Source: Novosphingobium aquimarinum
GTDB lineage: Bacteria > Pseudomonadota > Alphaproteobacteria > Sphingomonadales > Sphingomonadaceae
Length of the DNA: 64,000 bases
NCBI RefSeq assembly: GCF_009746585.1
Contig: NZ_WRPO01000009.1
Coordinates: forward strand, 1-64,000
Reading direction: 5' to 3'
Positions 45,280 through 54,136 of this stretch are shown piece by piece. Made by a program: the position numbers and the translations under genes. Within the stretch, counting starts at the first letter, position 1. Every line of letters starts with the position of its first letter. A model generated the notes under the pieces. That model was given only the letters and a program-made list of their open reading frames with translations, searched no databases and was not told where the DNA came from.

Positions 45280-45435
45280 GCTATTGCCCCTATTTGCATG
45301 TTTAGCGTCCGACCGGACCGGCGGCCTTATGCATGGTGCAGCCGTTGAGTCCAAGCGTCTGTGGGGTCGGATCTCTCCGCCTGCCGGCGCGCATAGCACT
45401 TGACGCGAAGAGGGCCCGGCAACATGGGGACTGCG

Positions 45436-46269
45436 ATGACTGAAACTGCCCCCGCCCAGGCCGCTCCGGCCGAGGATAAAAAGGCTACGGACGAGAAGCA
45501 GGAAAGCTTTTTCGTGTTCCTTCTCAAGACCGTACTGATCGTCTTGATCTTCCGCACTTTCATCTTCTCGCCGTTCAACATCCCCAGCGAATCGATGTTG
45601 CCGCGACTCGAGAACGGCGATTACCTGCTCGCCTCGAAGTGGTCCTACGGATTTTCCCGGTATTCGATGCCGTTCAGCCTGCCGCTCATTCCGGGACGGA
45701 TCTTCTCCAGCGAACCCGAACGCGGCGATGTCGTGATCTTCAAGGCCCCGCCGGGCAATCAGACGGACTACATCAAGCGCGTGATCGGCCTGCCGGGCGA
45801 TCAGGTTCAGGTTCGCGGCGGCCAAGTCTACCTCAACGGCAACGCGGTGCCGCGCAAGCGCGTCGCCGATTTCGAGATCGAGATCAGTTCGAACACGCGC
45901 TGCTATGCCTACGAATTCGAGACGGTTTCCGACGATGGAACGCCCGTCTGCCACTACCCGCAGTTCCGCGAAACGCTGCCCAACGGCAAAAGCTACAACG
46001 TTCTCGATCTCGGGCGCACGCCGCAGGACAACACCGAGACCTTCATCGTCCCGGCCGGGCACATGTTTCTGATGGGCGACAACCGCGACAATTCGCTCGA
46101 CAGCCGCTTCCCGCCGATCGAGGGCCAGGGGATCGGCATCGTCCCGCAGGGCAATCTGGTGGGCAAGGCGACGATCGTGATGTTCTCGACCAATGGCGGC
46201 GCCTCCTGGTTCAAGCCCTGGACCTGGTTCACTGCGGCGCGCTGGGATCGGGTCGGCGGGACGTTCTGA
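45436..46269 (+). CDS. lepB: Signal peptidase I
   Basis: 277 residues. A short cytoplasmic N-terminus and one membrane helix (FFVFLLKTVLIVLIFRTFIF) precede the periplasmic serine-lysine protease: nucleophile S in NIPSESMLP and general base K in YIKRVIGLPGD, with GDNRDNSLDSR (box E). It removes Sec/Tat signal peptides. ATG 45436 has GGGGA 6 bases upstream; ATG 45424 four codons earlier is also possible. Heads the lepB-rnc-era-lipoprotein operon. Confidence 0.93.
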   Translation: MTETAPAQAAPAEDKKATDEKQESFFVFLLKTVLIVLIFRTFIFSPFNIPSESMLPRLENGDYLLASKWSYGFSRYSMPFSLPLIPGRIFSSEPERGDVVIFKAPPGNQTDYIKRVIGLPGDQVQVRGGQVYLNGNAVPRKRVADFEIEISSNTRCYAYEFETVSDDGTPVCHYPQFRETLPNGKSYNVLDLGRTPQDNTETFIVPAGHMFLMGDNRDNSLDSRFPPIEGQGIGIVPQGNLVGKATIVMFSTNGGASWFKPWTWFTAARWDRVGGTF

Positions 46270-46938
46270 GTGCTCTCCGACGCTGACCGCGCATTTCTGA
46301 CCAAATACACCGGCAAGGCTCCCGGCAACGATGCCCTGTGGTTCGAAGCGCTGACGCACGGGAGCACTGGCGAGAAGCGCACCTACGAACGCCTCGAGTT
46401 CCTGGGCGACCGCGTGCTCGGTCTGGCCATTGCCGAATGGCTTCACGACGTCAGCCCCGATGACGAGGGGCGTCTATCGCAGCGTCTGAATGCCTTGGTC
46501 AGCCGCAATACGTGCGCCGCGATGGCGCGCGAGATGGGGCTCGGACCGCATATCCGCCTCGGCAAACAGGCACGCGACGATGGCGGACAGGAAAGCGACA
46601 ACATTCTGGGCGATGTCGTCGAAGCGCTGATCGGCGCCTGTTTCGTGGAAAGCGGCTGGGAGGCGGCGCGCAGCATGGTGCGCTCGCTTTGGGCCGATGC
46701 GATGGAGGGCAAGGCGGGCAAGCGCAAGCATCCCAAGTCGGCACTGCAGGAATGGGCCGCGGGCAACAAGCGTCGCATGCCCGAATACCAACTCGTCGAG
46801 CGTACAGGCCCCGACCACGCGCTGCGCTTCACCGTCGAAGTGACAGTGCACGGCGTCGGCGCGGTGCAGGCGACCTCATCGAGCAAGCAGGATGCCGAGA
46901 CCTTGGCAGCCGAAGAATTCATGGAGAAATACGCGTGA
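46270..46938 (+). CDS. rnc: Ribonuclease III
   Basis: 222 residues. The RNase III signature ERLEFLGDRVLGLAIAEWL and second acidic site GDVVEALIGACFVESG are intact, with a C-terminal double-stranded RNA-binding domain (HPKSALQEWAAGNKRRMPEYQLVERTGPDHALRF). It processes rRNA precursors and structured RNAs. GTG 46270 immediately follows the lepB stop; its own stop overlaps the era start. Confidence 0.95.
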   Translation: MLSDADRAFLTKYTGKAPGNDALWFEALTHGSTGEKRTYERLEFLGDRVLGLAIAEWLHDVSPDDEGRLSQRLNALVSRNTCAAMAREMGLGPHIRLGKQARDDGGQESDNILGDVVEALIGACFVESGWEAARSMVRSLWADAMEGKAGKRKHPKSALQEWAAGNKRRMPEYQLVERTGPDHALRFTVEVTVHGVGAVQATSSSKQDAETLAAEEFMEKYA

Positions 46939-47828
46939 GCACCCGCTGTGGCCTCGTCGCCGTGATCGGTGCGCCCAATGCGGGCAAATCGACCTTGGTC
47001 AATGCGCTCGTCGGCCAGAAGGTCGCGATCACTTCGGCGAAGGCACAGACGACGCGCGCGCGACTGCTGGGCATCGCCATCGCCGACGAGGTCCAGATCA
47101 TCCTGGCCGACACGCCCGGCATCTTCGCGCCAAAGCGGCGGCTCGACCGCGCGATGGTGGCCGCCGCGTGGGAAGGCGCGCATGAGGCGGACGCGATCCT
47201 GCTGGTCGTCGATCCGATCAAGCTGCGCCGCAGCGAGCTCGACCCGCTGCTCGAAACGCTGAAGAATCGGCCCGAACGCAAACTGCTGGTGATCAACAAG
47301 GTCGATGCGAGCGCCAAGGAACCGCTGCTCGTGCTCGCAGAGGAACTGGGCTCCCGCGGCGAATTCGAGGAAACCTATTTCGTTTCGGCGCTGACGGGTG
47401 ACGGCGTTCCCGAACTCAAGGCCCAGCTCGCCGCGCGCATGCCGGAAGGCCCTTGGCATTATCCCGAGGACCAGGTTTCGGATGCCAGCGAGCGGCTGCT
47501 CGCCTGCGAAGTGACGCGCGAACAGCTCTTCCGCCAGTTGCATGACGAATTGCCGTATGACAGCGCGGTGCGGCCCGAGTCCTACACGCAGCGCAAGGAC
47601 GGTTCGGTCGAGATCCGCCAGCAGATCGTCATCGCGCGCGAGAGCCAGAAGGCCATCGTGCTGGGCAAGCGCGGTGCCAGGATCAAGCAGATCGGCGAGG
47701 AGGCGCGCAAGGAACTCGCCGCAATTCTGGGGCAGACAGTGCACTTGTTCCTTCACGTCAAAGTGGAGGAAGGCTGGGCCGAAGGCCGCGACATCTACGA
47801 AGACATCGGACTGGACTGGGTAAAGTGA
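46935..47828 (+). CDS. era: GTPase Era
   Basis: 297 residues. G1 GAPNAGKST, G2 region TTRARLLGI, G3 DTPG, G4 NKVD, G5 SAL, then a C-terminal KH domain with GKRGARIKQIGEEARKEL. Era assists 16S rRNA maturation and 30S assembly. GTG 46935 overlaps the rnc stop (GTGA), and its own end overlaps the next gene by the same GTGA arrangement. Confidence 0.96.
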   Translation: MSTRCGLVAVIGAPNAGKSTLVNALVGQKVAITSAKAQTTRARLLGIAIADEVQIILADTPGIFAPKRRLDRAMVAAAWEGAHEADAILLVVDPIKLRRSELDPLLETLKNRPERKLLVINKVDASAKEPLLVLAEELGSRGEFEETYFVSALTGDGVPELKAQLAARMPEGPWHYPEDQVSDASERLLACEVTREQLFRQLHDELPYDSAVRPESYTQRKDGSVEIRQQIVIARESQKAIVLGKRGARIKQIGEEARKELAAILGQTVHLFLHVKVEEGWAEGRDIYEDIGLDWVK

Positions 47829-48688
47829 AAATCTCTGCTCTGGCTGTTGCCCTGATCGCGGCCTTGGCGGCTTCGGCTTGTTCCGGCCCCGCCACCGTCA
47901 AAGCGGCATCGCCAGCCCTGACCGGCGACTACGTCGCGCTCGGGGCCTCGTACTCGGCAGGGCCAGGCCTGGGCGAGATCAAGCCCGGTTCGCCCACCCG
48001 CTGCGCGCAGACGATGGGCGGCTTTCCGACGCTGCTGGCCGAAGACTTGCGCCTTGCGCTGTTCGACATGTCGTGCAGCGGCGCGACCAGCCAGCAAGTG
48101 CTGACGGGGTGGAACGAGCTGCCGCCGCAGATCGACGCCCTGACGCCAGAAACCACCCTGGTCACGGTCAACGTCGGTGGCAACGACCTCAACTATGTCG
48201 GCAATTTCTTCTCTGCCGGCTGCGCGCCCGACGGCACGGCGCAAGTGTCGGGTCGCAAGTTCACCTGTCCGGTCCCGCGCAAGCCCACCGAGGCACAATT
48301 CGCCGCGGTCGAGGCCAACTTGCGTGAGATCGCGAAGCAGGTCCGCGCCCGATCGCCCAAGGCGCGACTCGTATTCGTGCCCTATCTCACCCTGCTCCCG
48401 AGCGAGCCTTGCCCGGCAGCGCCGATCGATGCCGGGCTGTGGACCATCGCATCGGAAACCGCCGATCGGCTCTCACGCATGTCTCGCCAGGTCGCGAAGG
48501 AATCCGGCGCTCTGCTGGTGCCGATCGATACCGAATCGCGCGAGCACACCGCGTGCGACAGCGTTGCCTGGACCAACGGCCGCAAGGCCGCCGCGCCCGG
48601 CGATGGGATCGCCTGGCATCCCAATCGCGCCGGCATGCGCGCAACGGCTGCCGCCATCCTGGCGGCTCTCGGCCCGATCAAGCGCTGA
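47825..48688 (+). CDS. SGNH/GDSL-type hydrolase lipoprotein
   Basis: 287 residues with a lipoprotein signal (ALIAALAASAC, lipobox ending at C19). SGNH blocks: block I VALGASYSAGPG with the nucleophile Ser but Ala in place of the usual Asp of GDS, block III VNVGGNDLNYVG, block V DGIAWHPNRAGM with the catalytic Asp and His. Six further cysteines probably form disulfides. Likely a periplasmic esterase or lipase of unknown substrate. Its GTG overlaps the era stop by GTGA, so it is translated with era; association of this exported enzyme with the rnc-era operon is unusual. Confidence 0.83.
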   Translation: MKISALAVALIAALAASACSGPATVKAASPALTGDYVALGASYSAGPGLGEIKPGSPTRCAQTMGGFPTLLAEDLRLALFDMSCSGATSQQVLTGWNELPPQIDALTPETTLVTVNVGGNDLNYVGNFFSAGCAPDGTAQVSGRKFTCPVPRKPTEAQFAAVEANLREIAKQVRARSPKARLVFVPYLTLLPSEPCPAAPIDAGLWTIASETADRLSRMSRQVAKESGALLVPIDTESREHTACDSVAWTNGRKAAAPGDGIAWHPNRAGMRATAAAILAALGPIKR

Positions 48689-48695
48689 TCGGGCC
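48671..48695. terminator. Hairpin across the lipoprotein stop codon, between convergent genes
   Basis: GGCCCGATCA (48671-48680) pairs perfectly with TGATCGGGCC (48686-48695) around AGCGC; the stop codon is the first triplet of the 3' arm. 14 bases further is the end of convergent topA. A compact stop signal for both directions; no T-tract. Confidence 0.6.
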
Positions 48696-48709
48696 AAAGA
48701 GCTGCACGA

Positions 48710-51289
48710 TCAGGCTTCGCTAGCCTCCGCAGCCTCCTTCTTGGCCCCGGTCGCAGATCCCTTCTTCGCCGCCGGTTTCTTTGCCGCAGCCTTCTTTTTC
48801 GGTGCGGCTTTCTTCTTCGGCGCCGCCTTCTTGCCCTTCCCCTTGGCCGGACCCTTGGCAACCTTCGCGTCGATCAGCGCGATCGCCGCTTCAGCGGTCA
48901 GATCTTCCGGTTTAGCGTCGCGGGGCAAAGTGGCGTTGGTGCTCCCGTCGGTGACATAAGGTCCGTAGCGGCCGGCCATCACTTTCATTTCGCCGCCGCT
49001 GGTCGGATGCGCGCCGAGGACCTTGATCGGCTCGGCCGCGACACGACCGCCGCGGTTCTTCGCTTCGGCGAGCAACGTCACCGCCGCGTTCATCCCCGTC
49101 TCGAACACCTCGGACGTGCTGCGTAGCTTGGCATACTTGCCCTCGTGCACCAGGTAGGGCCCATAGCGCCCGATGCTTGCGTTGATTTCCTTGCCGGTTT
49201 CCGGGTGCGTACCGACGGTGCGCGGCAAGCTCAGCAGCTTGAGCGCCCATTCGAGGTTCAACTCGTCGATGTCCTTGGGGATCGAGGCGCGCTTGGCTTC
49301 CTTGCCTTCGCCGAGCTGGATGTACGGCCCGAAGCGACCCGTGCGGCGCACGATGTCGAGTCCCGTTTCCGGATCCTTGCCAAGCGTTTCATCCTCGGCC
49401 TCCTCGCCATTGCCGCCAGGCTGCGCGAACTTGCGGGTGAACTTGCACTCCGGATAATTCGAGCAGGCCACGAAGGCACCGTAGCGACCGCCGCGCAGCG
49501 CGAGCCGACCATCGCCGCACTTCGGGCAAGCGCGCGGATCGCTGCCGTCCTCCTTGGGCGGAAACAGGAATTCCGAAAGGTACTCGTCGAGCACTTCGGT
49601 CACTTCGGAGGGCTTGCGCTCCATGACCTCGTCGGACTTGGGCTTGAAGTCGCGCCAGAAGGCCGCGAGAAGCGCGCGCCATTCGGCCCTTCCGCCGGAC
49701 ACGTCATCGAGTTCCTCCTCCATTCCGGCGGTGAATTCGTAAGCGACGTAACGCTCAAAGAATCGCTCGAGAAACGCCGTGAGGAGTCGGCCCGATTCTT
49801 CTGCAAAGAAACGATTTTTTTCGGTCCGCACATAAGCGCGGTCCTTCAGCACCTGGATCGTCGCGGCATAAGTCGAGGGTCGGCCGATGCCGAGCTCCTC
49901 GAGCCGCTTGACCAGGCTTGCCTCGGAATACCGCGGCGGCGGCTGGGTGAAATGCTGTTCGGCCGTCACGTCCTTTTTCGCCGGCGCGTCGCCCGCTTTC
50001 ATGAAGGGCAGCAGACCCGATTCGTCATCGTCGTCCTTCTGGTCCCGCCCTTCTTCGTAAACCGCAAGAAAGCCCGGAAACTTCACGACTTGGCCCGTCG
50101 CGCGCAGCTCGTTGCGGCCAGTGCCGTCGCGCAGCGTGACGGTCGTGCGCTCGAGGCTGGCCGAGGCCATCTGGCTGGCCATCGCGCGCTTGAACACGAG
50201 ATCGTAGAGCTTGGCTTCGTCGCCCGAGCCGAACCGATCCTTGGAGAAGTCTGTCGGCCGGATCGCTTCGTGAGCTTCCTGCGCATTCTTCGCCTTGGAC
50301 GAATACTGGCGCGGCTGCTCAGGCAGATAGTGGCCGTCGTAGCGATTCGTGATCGCCGCGCGGCATTCCGAGATCGCCGAGGGATCCATCTGCACCCCGT
50401 CGGTCCGCATGTAGGTGATGGCCCCCGCCTCGTAGAGCGATTGCGCCACCCGCATCGTCTGGCTGGCCGAAAAGCCGAGCTTGCGCGAGGCCTCCTGCTG
50501 CAGCGTGGAGGTAGTGAAGGGCGGCTGCGGATTGCGGCGGTGCGGCTTGGTCTCGACCGTCTCGACCTTGAAGGCGCCCGCTTCGACCGCGGCCTTGGCG
50601 CGCATGGCGATACCCTCGTCGCCGAGGCTCAGCTTGTCGACCTTCTGGCCTTCGAATGTCACCAGGCGCGCGGTGAACGGCGTGCCATCCTGCTCCATCG
50701 CGGCGGCCACCGACCAGTATTCCTGCGGGACGAACGCTTCGATCTCGCGCTCGCGATCGACAATCAGCCGCAGCGATACGGACTGCACGCGGCCCGCGGA
50801 CTTGGCGCCGGGCAGCTTGCGCCACAGCACCGGCGACAGAGTGAACCCGAACAAGTAGTCGAGCGCGCGCCGCGCCAGATAGGCATCGATCAGGTCCTGA
50901 TCGAGCTCGCGCGGCTGCCCCATCGCCTTGGTCACCGTGTCCTTGGTGATGGCGTTGAAGGTTACCCGCTGCACGTCCTTCGGAAGCGCACGACGTTTCG
51001 CCAGTAACTCCCTGACATGCCAGGAAATCGCCTCGCCTTCGCGATCCGGGTCAGTCGCGAGAATCAGACGGTCGGCGCCCTTGGCGGCATCGGTGATCGC
51101 CTTCACTTGCTTTTGTTTGTCGCCATAGAGCTCCCAGTCCATGGCGAAATCTTCATCCGGCCGGACCGAGCCGTCCTTCGGCGGCAGATCGCGGACGTGG
51201 CCGTAGGAGGCGAGGACTTTGTAGCCCGGGCCCAGATACTTCTCGATGGTTTTGGCCTTGGCAGGCGATTCGACGATAACCAGTTGCAT
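48710..51289 (-). CDS. topA: DNA topoisomerase I
   Basis: 859 residues. Toprim start QLVIVESPAKAKTIEKYLG with the acidic DPDREGEAI, catalytic Tyr in ITYMRTDGVQM, and a C-terminal zinc-ribbon (CPKCGDGRLALRGGRYGAFVAC) followed by repeated GRYGPY-type modules. The tail is Lys/Ala-rich (many AAPKKKAAPKKK units), typical of alphaproteobacterial TopA and probably DNA-binding. It relaxes negative supercoils. ATG 51289 (MQLVIVES) is the family start; the frame is open 51 codons further upstream without similarity. Confidence 0.95.
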   Translation of the reverse strand: MQLVIVESPAKAKTIEKYLGPGYKVLASYGHVRDLPPKDGSVRPDEDFAMDWELYGDKQKQVKAITDAAKGADRLILATDPDREGEAISWHVRELLAKRRALPKDVQRVTFNAITKDTVTKAMGQPRELDQDLIDAYLARRALDYLFGFTLSPVLWRKLPGAKSAGRVQSVSLRLIVDREREIEAFVPQEYWSVAAAMEQDGTPFTARLVTFEGQKVDKLSLGDEGIAMRAKAAVEAGAFKVETVETKPHRRNPQPPFTTSTLQQEASRKLGFSASQTMRVAQSLYEAGAITYMRTDGVQMDPSAISECRAAITNRYDGHYLPEQPRQYSSKAKNAQEAHEAIRPTDFSKDRFGSGDEAKLYDLVFKRAMASQMASASLERTTVTLRDGTGRNELRATGQVVKFPGFLAVYEEGRDQKDDDDESGLLPFMKAGDAPAKKDVTAEQHFTQPPPRYSEASLVKRLEELGIGRPSTYAATIQVLKDRAYVRTEKNRFFAEESGRLLTAFLERFFERYVAYEFTAGMEEELDDVSGGRAEWRALLAAFWRDFKPKSDEVMERKPSEVTEVLDEYLSEFLFPPKEDGSDPRACPKCGDGRLALRGGRYGAFVACSNYPECKFTRKFAQPGGNGEEAEDETLGKDPETGLDIVRRTGRFGPYIQLGEGKEAKRASIPKDIDELNLEWALKLLSLPRTVGTHPETGKEINASIGRYGPYLVHEGKYAKLRSTSEVFETGMNAAVTLLAEAKNRGGRVAAEPIKVLGAHPTSGGEMKVMAGRYGPYVTDGSTNATLPRDAKPEDLTAEAAIALIDAKVAKGPAKGKGKKAAPKKKAAPKKKAAAKKPAAKKGSATGAKKEAAEASEA

Positions 51290-51401
51290 TTGTGTAGAGT
51301 TCCGATGGGCCTGTTCGCGTATACGTGCGTGAATCTGGGTACGGCTCGCACCGTTCGTCAAGGTCGGCTCGCCGCCAGTCCCCCTTTTCGGGTCCTTCGC
51401 C

Positions 51402-52520
51402 TCAACCGCCTCCGTCAGCGAGCGAGACGCGTCCGGCGGCATGGCGCACCAGCCGTCCGGCCAGTTCCAGTTCGAGCAGCGCCAGCTGAATGGCCGCGGC
51501 GCCCTGCCCGCTCTGCCGGATGAGTTCGTCGACTGAGACCGGTGCCGACGTCAGCATGCCGGCAATGTCCGCCGGTTCCTGCGCCAGCATCTCGTCGGAG
51601 GCGTATTGCTGCGAAGGCACTTCGCGGAACGTGGAGCGCAGCTGGCCGGTGAACCCCGTCAGCAGTTCGATCACGTCGGCCACGTCCTGCACCAGGATCG
51701 CGCCTTCGCGGATCAGATGATTGCAGCCGCGCGACCGCGAATCGAGCGGCGAACCAGGGATCGCCATGACCTCTCGCCCCAGGGCCCCCGCAAGCCGGGC
51801 AGTGATGAGCGAGCCCGATTTCGGCGCTGCCTCGACCACCAGCGTGCCCGCCGCGATCCCGGCGATGATCCGGTTGCGCGCCGGGAAATGCCGGGCGAGC
51901 GGCTCGGTGCCGAGCGGCTGTTCGGCAAGGAGCAGGCCCTCTTGCGCGATACTCTCCTGCAGGTCCGCATGCTCCGGCGGGTAGGCGATGTCGATACCGC
52001 TAGCGATCACGCCGATCGTCCCGCCACCGCCGCTCATCGCGCCCCAGTGCGCAGCCCCGTCGATTCCGCGGGCAAGGCCGGACACCACGACGTAGCCCGC
52101 CTCCGACAGCGCGGCCGCGAACTCCCGCGACAGCTTGATTGCCGCCGCCGAGGCGTTGCGCGCCCCGACCATGGCGACAGCAGGCTTCGCGGCCATCGCC
52201 AAACGCCCCCGCGCCACGAGGATGGGCGGCGCGCCATCGGCCTCCCGAAGCAAAGGCGGATAGTCGGGCGAATCGTGAAACAGGTAGCGCGCACCGGCCC
52301 GCTTGACGCCTGCGACCTCGTCCACGATCCGCGCTTCGGGGGCGGGCCGATAGGGTTTGCCGCCGCGCGCCGCGATATCGGGGAGAGCCTCCAGCGCCGC
52401 CACGGCCGTGCCGAAGCGCGTGAGCAAGGTTTGATAGGTCACGGGTCCGACATTGGGCGAACGCAGCAGCCGGATTCGCGCGAAGGCCTCGTCCTGCGTG
52501 ATGGCCGCCTTGGCGTTCAC
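51402..52520 (-). CDS. dprA: DNA-processing protein DprA
   Basis: 372 residues. An N-terminal SAM-like helical region precedes the Rossmann core AMVGARNASAAAIKLSREFAAAL...VVVSGLARGIDGAAHWGAM and GSLITARLAGALGREVMAIPG, with a C-terminal winged-helix domain. DprA loads RecA on incoming single-stranded DNA in transformation and recombination. The start is GTG 52520, overlapping the plsY stop (GTGA). Confidence 0.93.
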   Translation of the reverse strand: MNAKAAITQDEAFARIRLLRSPNVGPVTYQTLLTRFGTAVAALEALPDIAARGGKPYRPAPEARIVDEVAGVKRAGARYLFHDSPDYPPLLREADGAPPILVARGRLAMAAKPAVAMVGARNASAAAIKLSREFAAALSEAGYVVVSGLARGIDGAAHWGAMSGGGGTIGVIASGIDIAYPPEHADLQESIAQEGLLLAEQPLGTEPLARHFPARNRIIAGIAAGTLVVEAAPKSGSLITARLAGALGREVMAIPGSPLDSRSRGCNHLIREGAILVQDVADVIELLTGFTGQLRSTFREVPSQQYASDEMLAQEPADIAGMLTSAPVSVDELIRQSGQGAAAIQLALLELELAGRLVRHAAGRVSLADGGG

Positions 52521-53101
52521 GCCTTGGTGCCGCCGATCCTCGGCTCGGTCCCGCCGCGCAGACGCGCGATGTTCTGCCGATGTTGAAAAAGGACGATGAT
52601 CGCGATCAGAGCCAGCACCCCAGCAGCGTCAGGCCGGTTGAAGACCAGGGCACCGATCGGCGCCACCACTGCCGCCGTCATTCCCGCGACCGAAGACACG
52701 CGCGTCGTCCCGAGCAGGACCAGCCAGACGAAGGCGTAAAGCACGCCGACCGGCCAGGCGAGGCCGAACGCGACACCTGCCGTCGTCGCCACGCCCTTGC
52801 CGCCGCGAAAGCCCATCCAGAGCGAGAAACAATGCCCCAGGAACGCCCCGAAGCCCGCCGCGGCGCCCGATCCCGGCAGCAGCCATTCGGCGAGCAGTAC
52901 GGCGGCCAGGCCCTTGAGCAAATCGAACAGCAGGGTCGTCGCGGCAAGGCCCTTGCGCCCGGTGCGCAGGACGTTCGTTGCGCCGATATTGCCCGAACCG
53001 ATGCTGCGCAAATCGCCCGCCCCACCAATGCGCGTGACGATCAAGCCGAACGGGATCGAACCCAGCGCATAGCCCAGAAGAAACCCCAGCACCCAGTTCA
53101 T
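52517..53101 (-). CDS. plsY: Acyl-phosphate:glycerol-3-phosphate acyltransferase PlsY
   Basis: 194 residues, five predicted membrane helices. Motifs SGNIGATNVLRTGRK and FRGGKGVATTAG bind glycerol-3-phosphate and acyl-phosphate. It makes lysophosphatidate for phospholipid synthesis. Coupled to dprA downstream and divergent from murI. Confidence 0.94.
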   Translation of the reverse strand: MNWVLGFLLGYALGSIPFGLIVTRIGGAGDLRSIGSGNIGATNVLRTGRKGLAATTLLFDLLKGLAAVLLAEWLLPGSGAAAGFGAFLGHCFSLWMGFRGGKGVATTAGVAFGLAWPVGVLYAFVWLVLLGTTRVSSVAGMTAAVVAPIGALVFNRPDAAGVLALIAIIVLFQHRQNIARLRGGTEPRIGGTKA

Positions 53102-53186
53102 GCGCCCTCGATATATCAGCTAATTGTTGCTCCGGATGCGACCCTGCCCCTAACAGGGCCCCGGCACAACGCCTTGTCGGATATCC

Positions 53187-54008
53187 ATGACCCTTCCCGA
53201 TCGTATCGACCCTACCGCTCCTGTCCTCCTGTTCGATTCGGGCGTGGGGGGACTGACCGTACTTCGGGAGATCCGCCAGCTCCTGCCGGACGCACCGGTC
53301 GTCTACGCCGCCGACAATGCCGGCCTGCCGTATGGCACTAAGACCGAGGCACAAGTCGCGGCGCGCGTGTGCGGCCTGCTCGGCCGGATTACGGAACGTC
53401 TCCAGCCGCGGCTGGTCTGCATTGCCTGCAACACGGCGTCGACGATCGCGCTTGGCATGGTTCGCGACGTGCTGGAAATTCCGGTCGTCGGGACCGTTCC
53501 CGCGATCAAGCCGGCCGCCGCGCTGACTCGCAGCGGCGTGATCGGTCTGCTCGGCACCGAAGCGACCATCCGCCAGGATTACGTCGACCGCCTCGAGGCG
53601 GAGTTCGCACAGGACAAGACACTACTGCGCTACGGCGCGCCGCGCCTCGTCGAGGCAGCGGAAGCCAAGCTCCGCGGCGTGACGCCCGATCCCGATGCCG
53701 TGCGCGAGGCCGTCGACGGGCTGCGCTCCATGCCGGGCGGCGAAGCGATGGACGCACTCGTGCTGGCCTGCACCCATTTCCCGCTGCTGGCCGATGAATT
53801 GCAGGCAGCGCTCGGTCCCGAGGTCCGGCTGGTCCATGGTGCCGAGGGCATCGCCCGCCAGGTCGCTCGCCTGCTCGCGGGGCAGATGTTCGAGCGTGCC
53901 CGGCCTGACTTGGCGTTGTTTACCGCCGATGGCCCTGGCATTGCCTCGCTCGCGCCGTGCCTTGAATCCTACGGGCTCCCGAACATCGACGTGTTCAGCA
54001 AGCGTTGA
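53187..54008 (+). CDS. murI: Glutamate racemase
   Basis: 273 residues. FDSGVGGLTVLREI opening, DNAGLPYGTK, and both catalytic cysteines in CIACNTASTIAL and VLACTHFPLL. Supplies D-glutamate for peptidoglycan. GLPYGTK instead of the common FPYG is a mild deviation. It lies 124 bases before hemA. Confidence 0.94.
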   Translation: MTLPDRIDPTAPVLLFDSGVGGLTVLREIRQLLPDAPVVYAADNAGLPYGTKTEAQVAARVCGLLGRITERLQPRLVCIACNTASTIALGMVRDVLEIPVVGTVPAIKPAAALTRSGVIGLLGTEATIRQDYVDRLEAEFAQDKTLLRYGAPRLVEAAEAKLRGVTPDPDAVREAVDGLRSMPGGEAMDALVLACTHFPLLADELQAALGPEVRLVHGAEGIARQVARLLAGQMFERARPDLALFTADGPGIASLAPCLESYGLPNIDVFSKR

Positions 54009-54061
54009 TCGCGTTCAGGCAGGAATGTTCGCGCCCATCTCCCGATAATTGCTGGAAATCA

Positions 54062-54136
54062 ATGAACGGATCAGATAAACGCCCCAACCGACGACCGGCC
54101 AAGCGGCAGAAGTTACGCGGGACGAATTTTTCGTGA
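54062..54136 (+). CDS. Possible 24-residue basic leader ORF overlapping the hemA start
   Basis: ATG 54062 opens 24 codons ([20 protein letters not shown]...) ending TGA at 54136, four bases inside hemA (GTG 54133). GGAAA lies 6-10 bases upstream. About half the residues are basic. The overlap would couple its translation to hemA; no homologue is recognised, so it may be chance. Confidence 0.3.
   Translation: MNGSDKRPNRRPAKRQKLRGTNFS

Noticed and set aside
43747..46446. 899-codon leftward frame spanning pgi and antisense lepB
   Set aside because: Only the part from 45279 down is glucose-6-phosphate isomerase; the upstream part is antisense to lepB.
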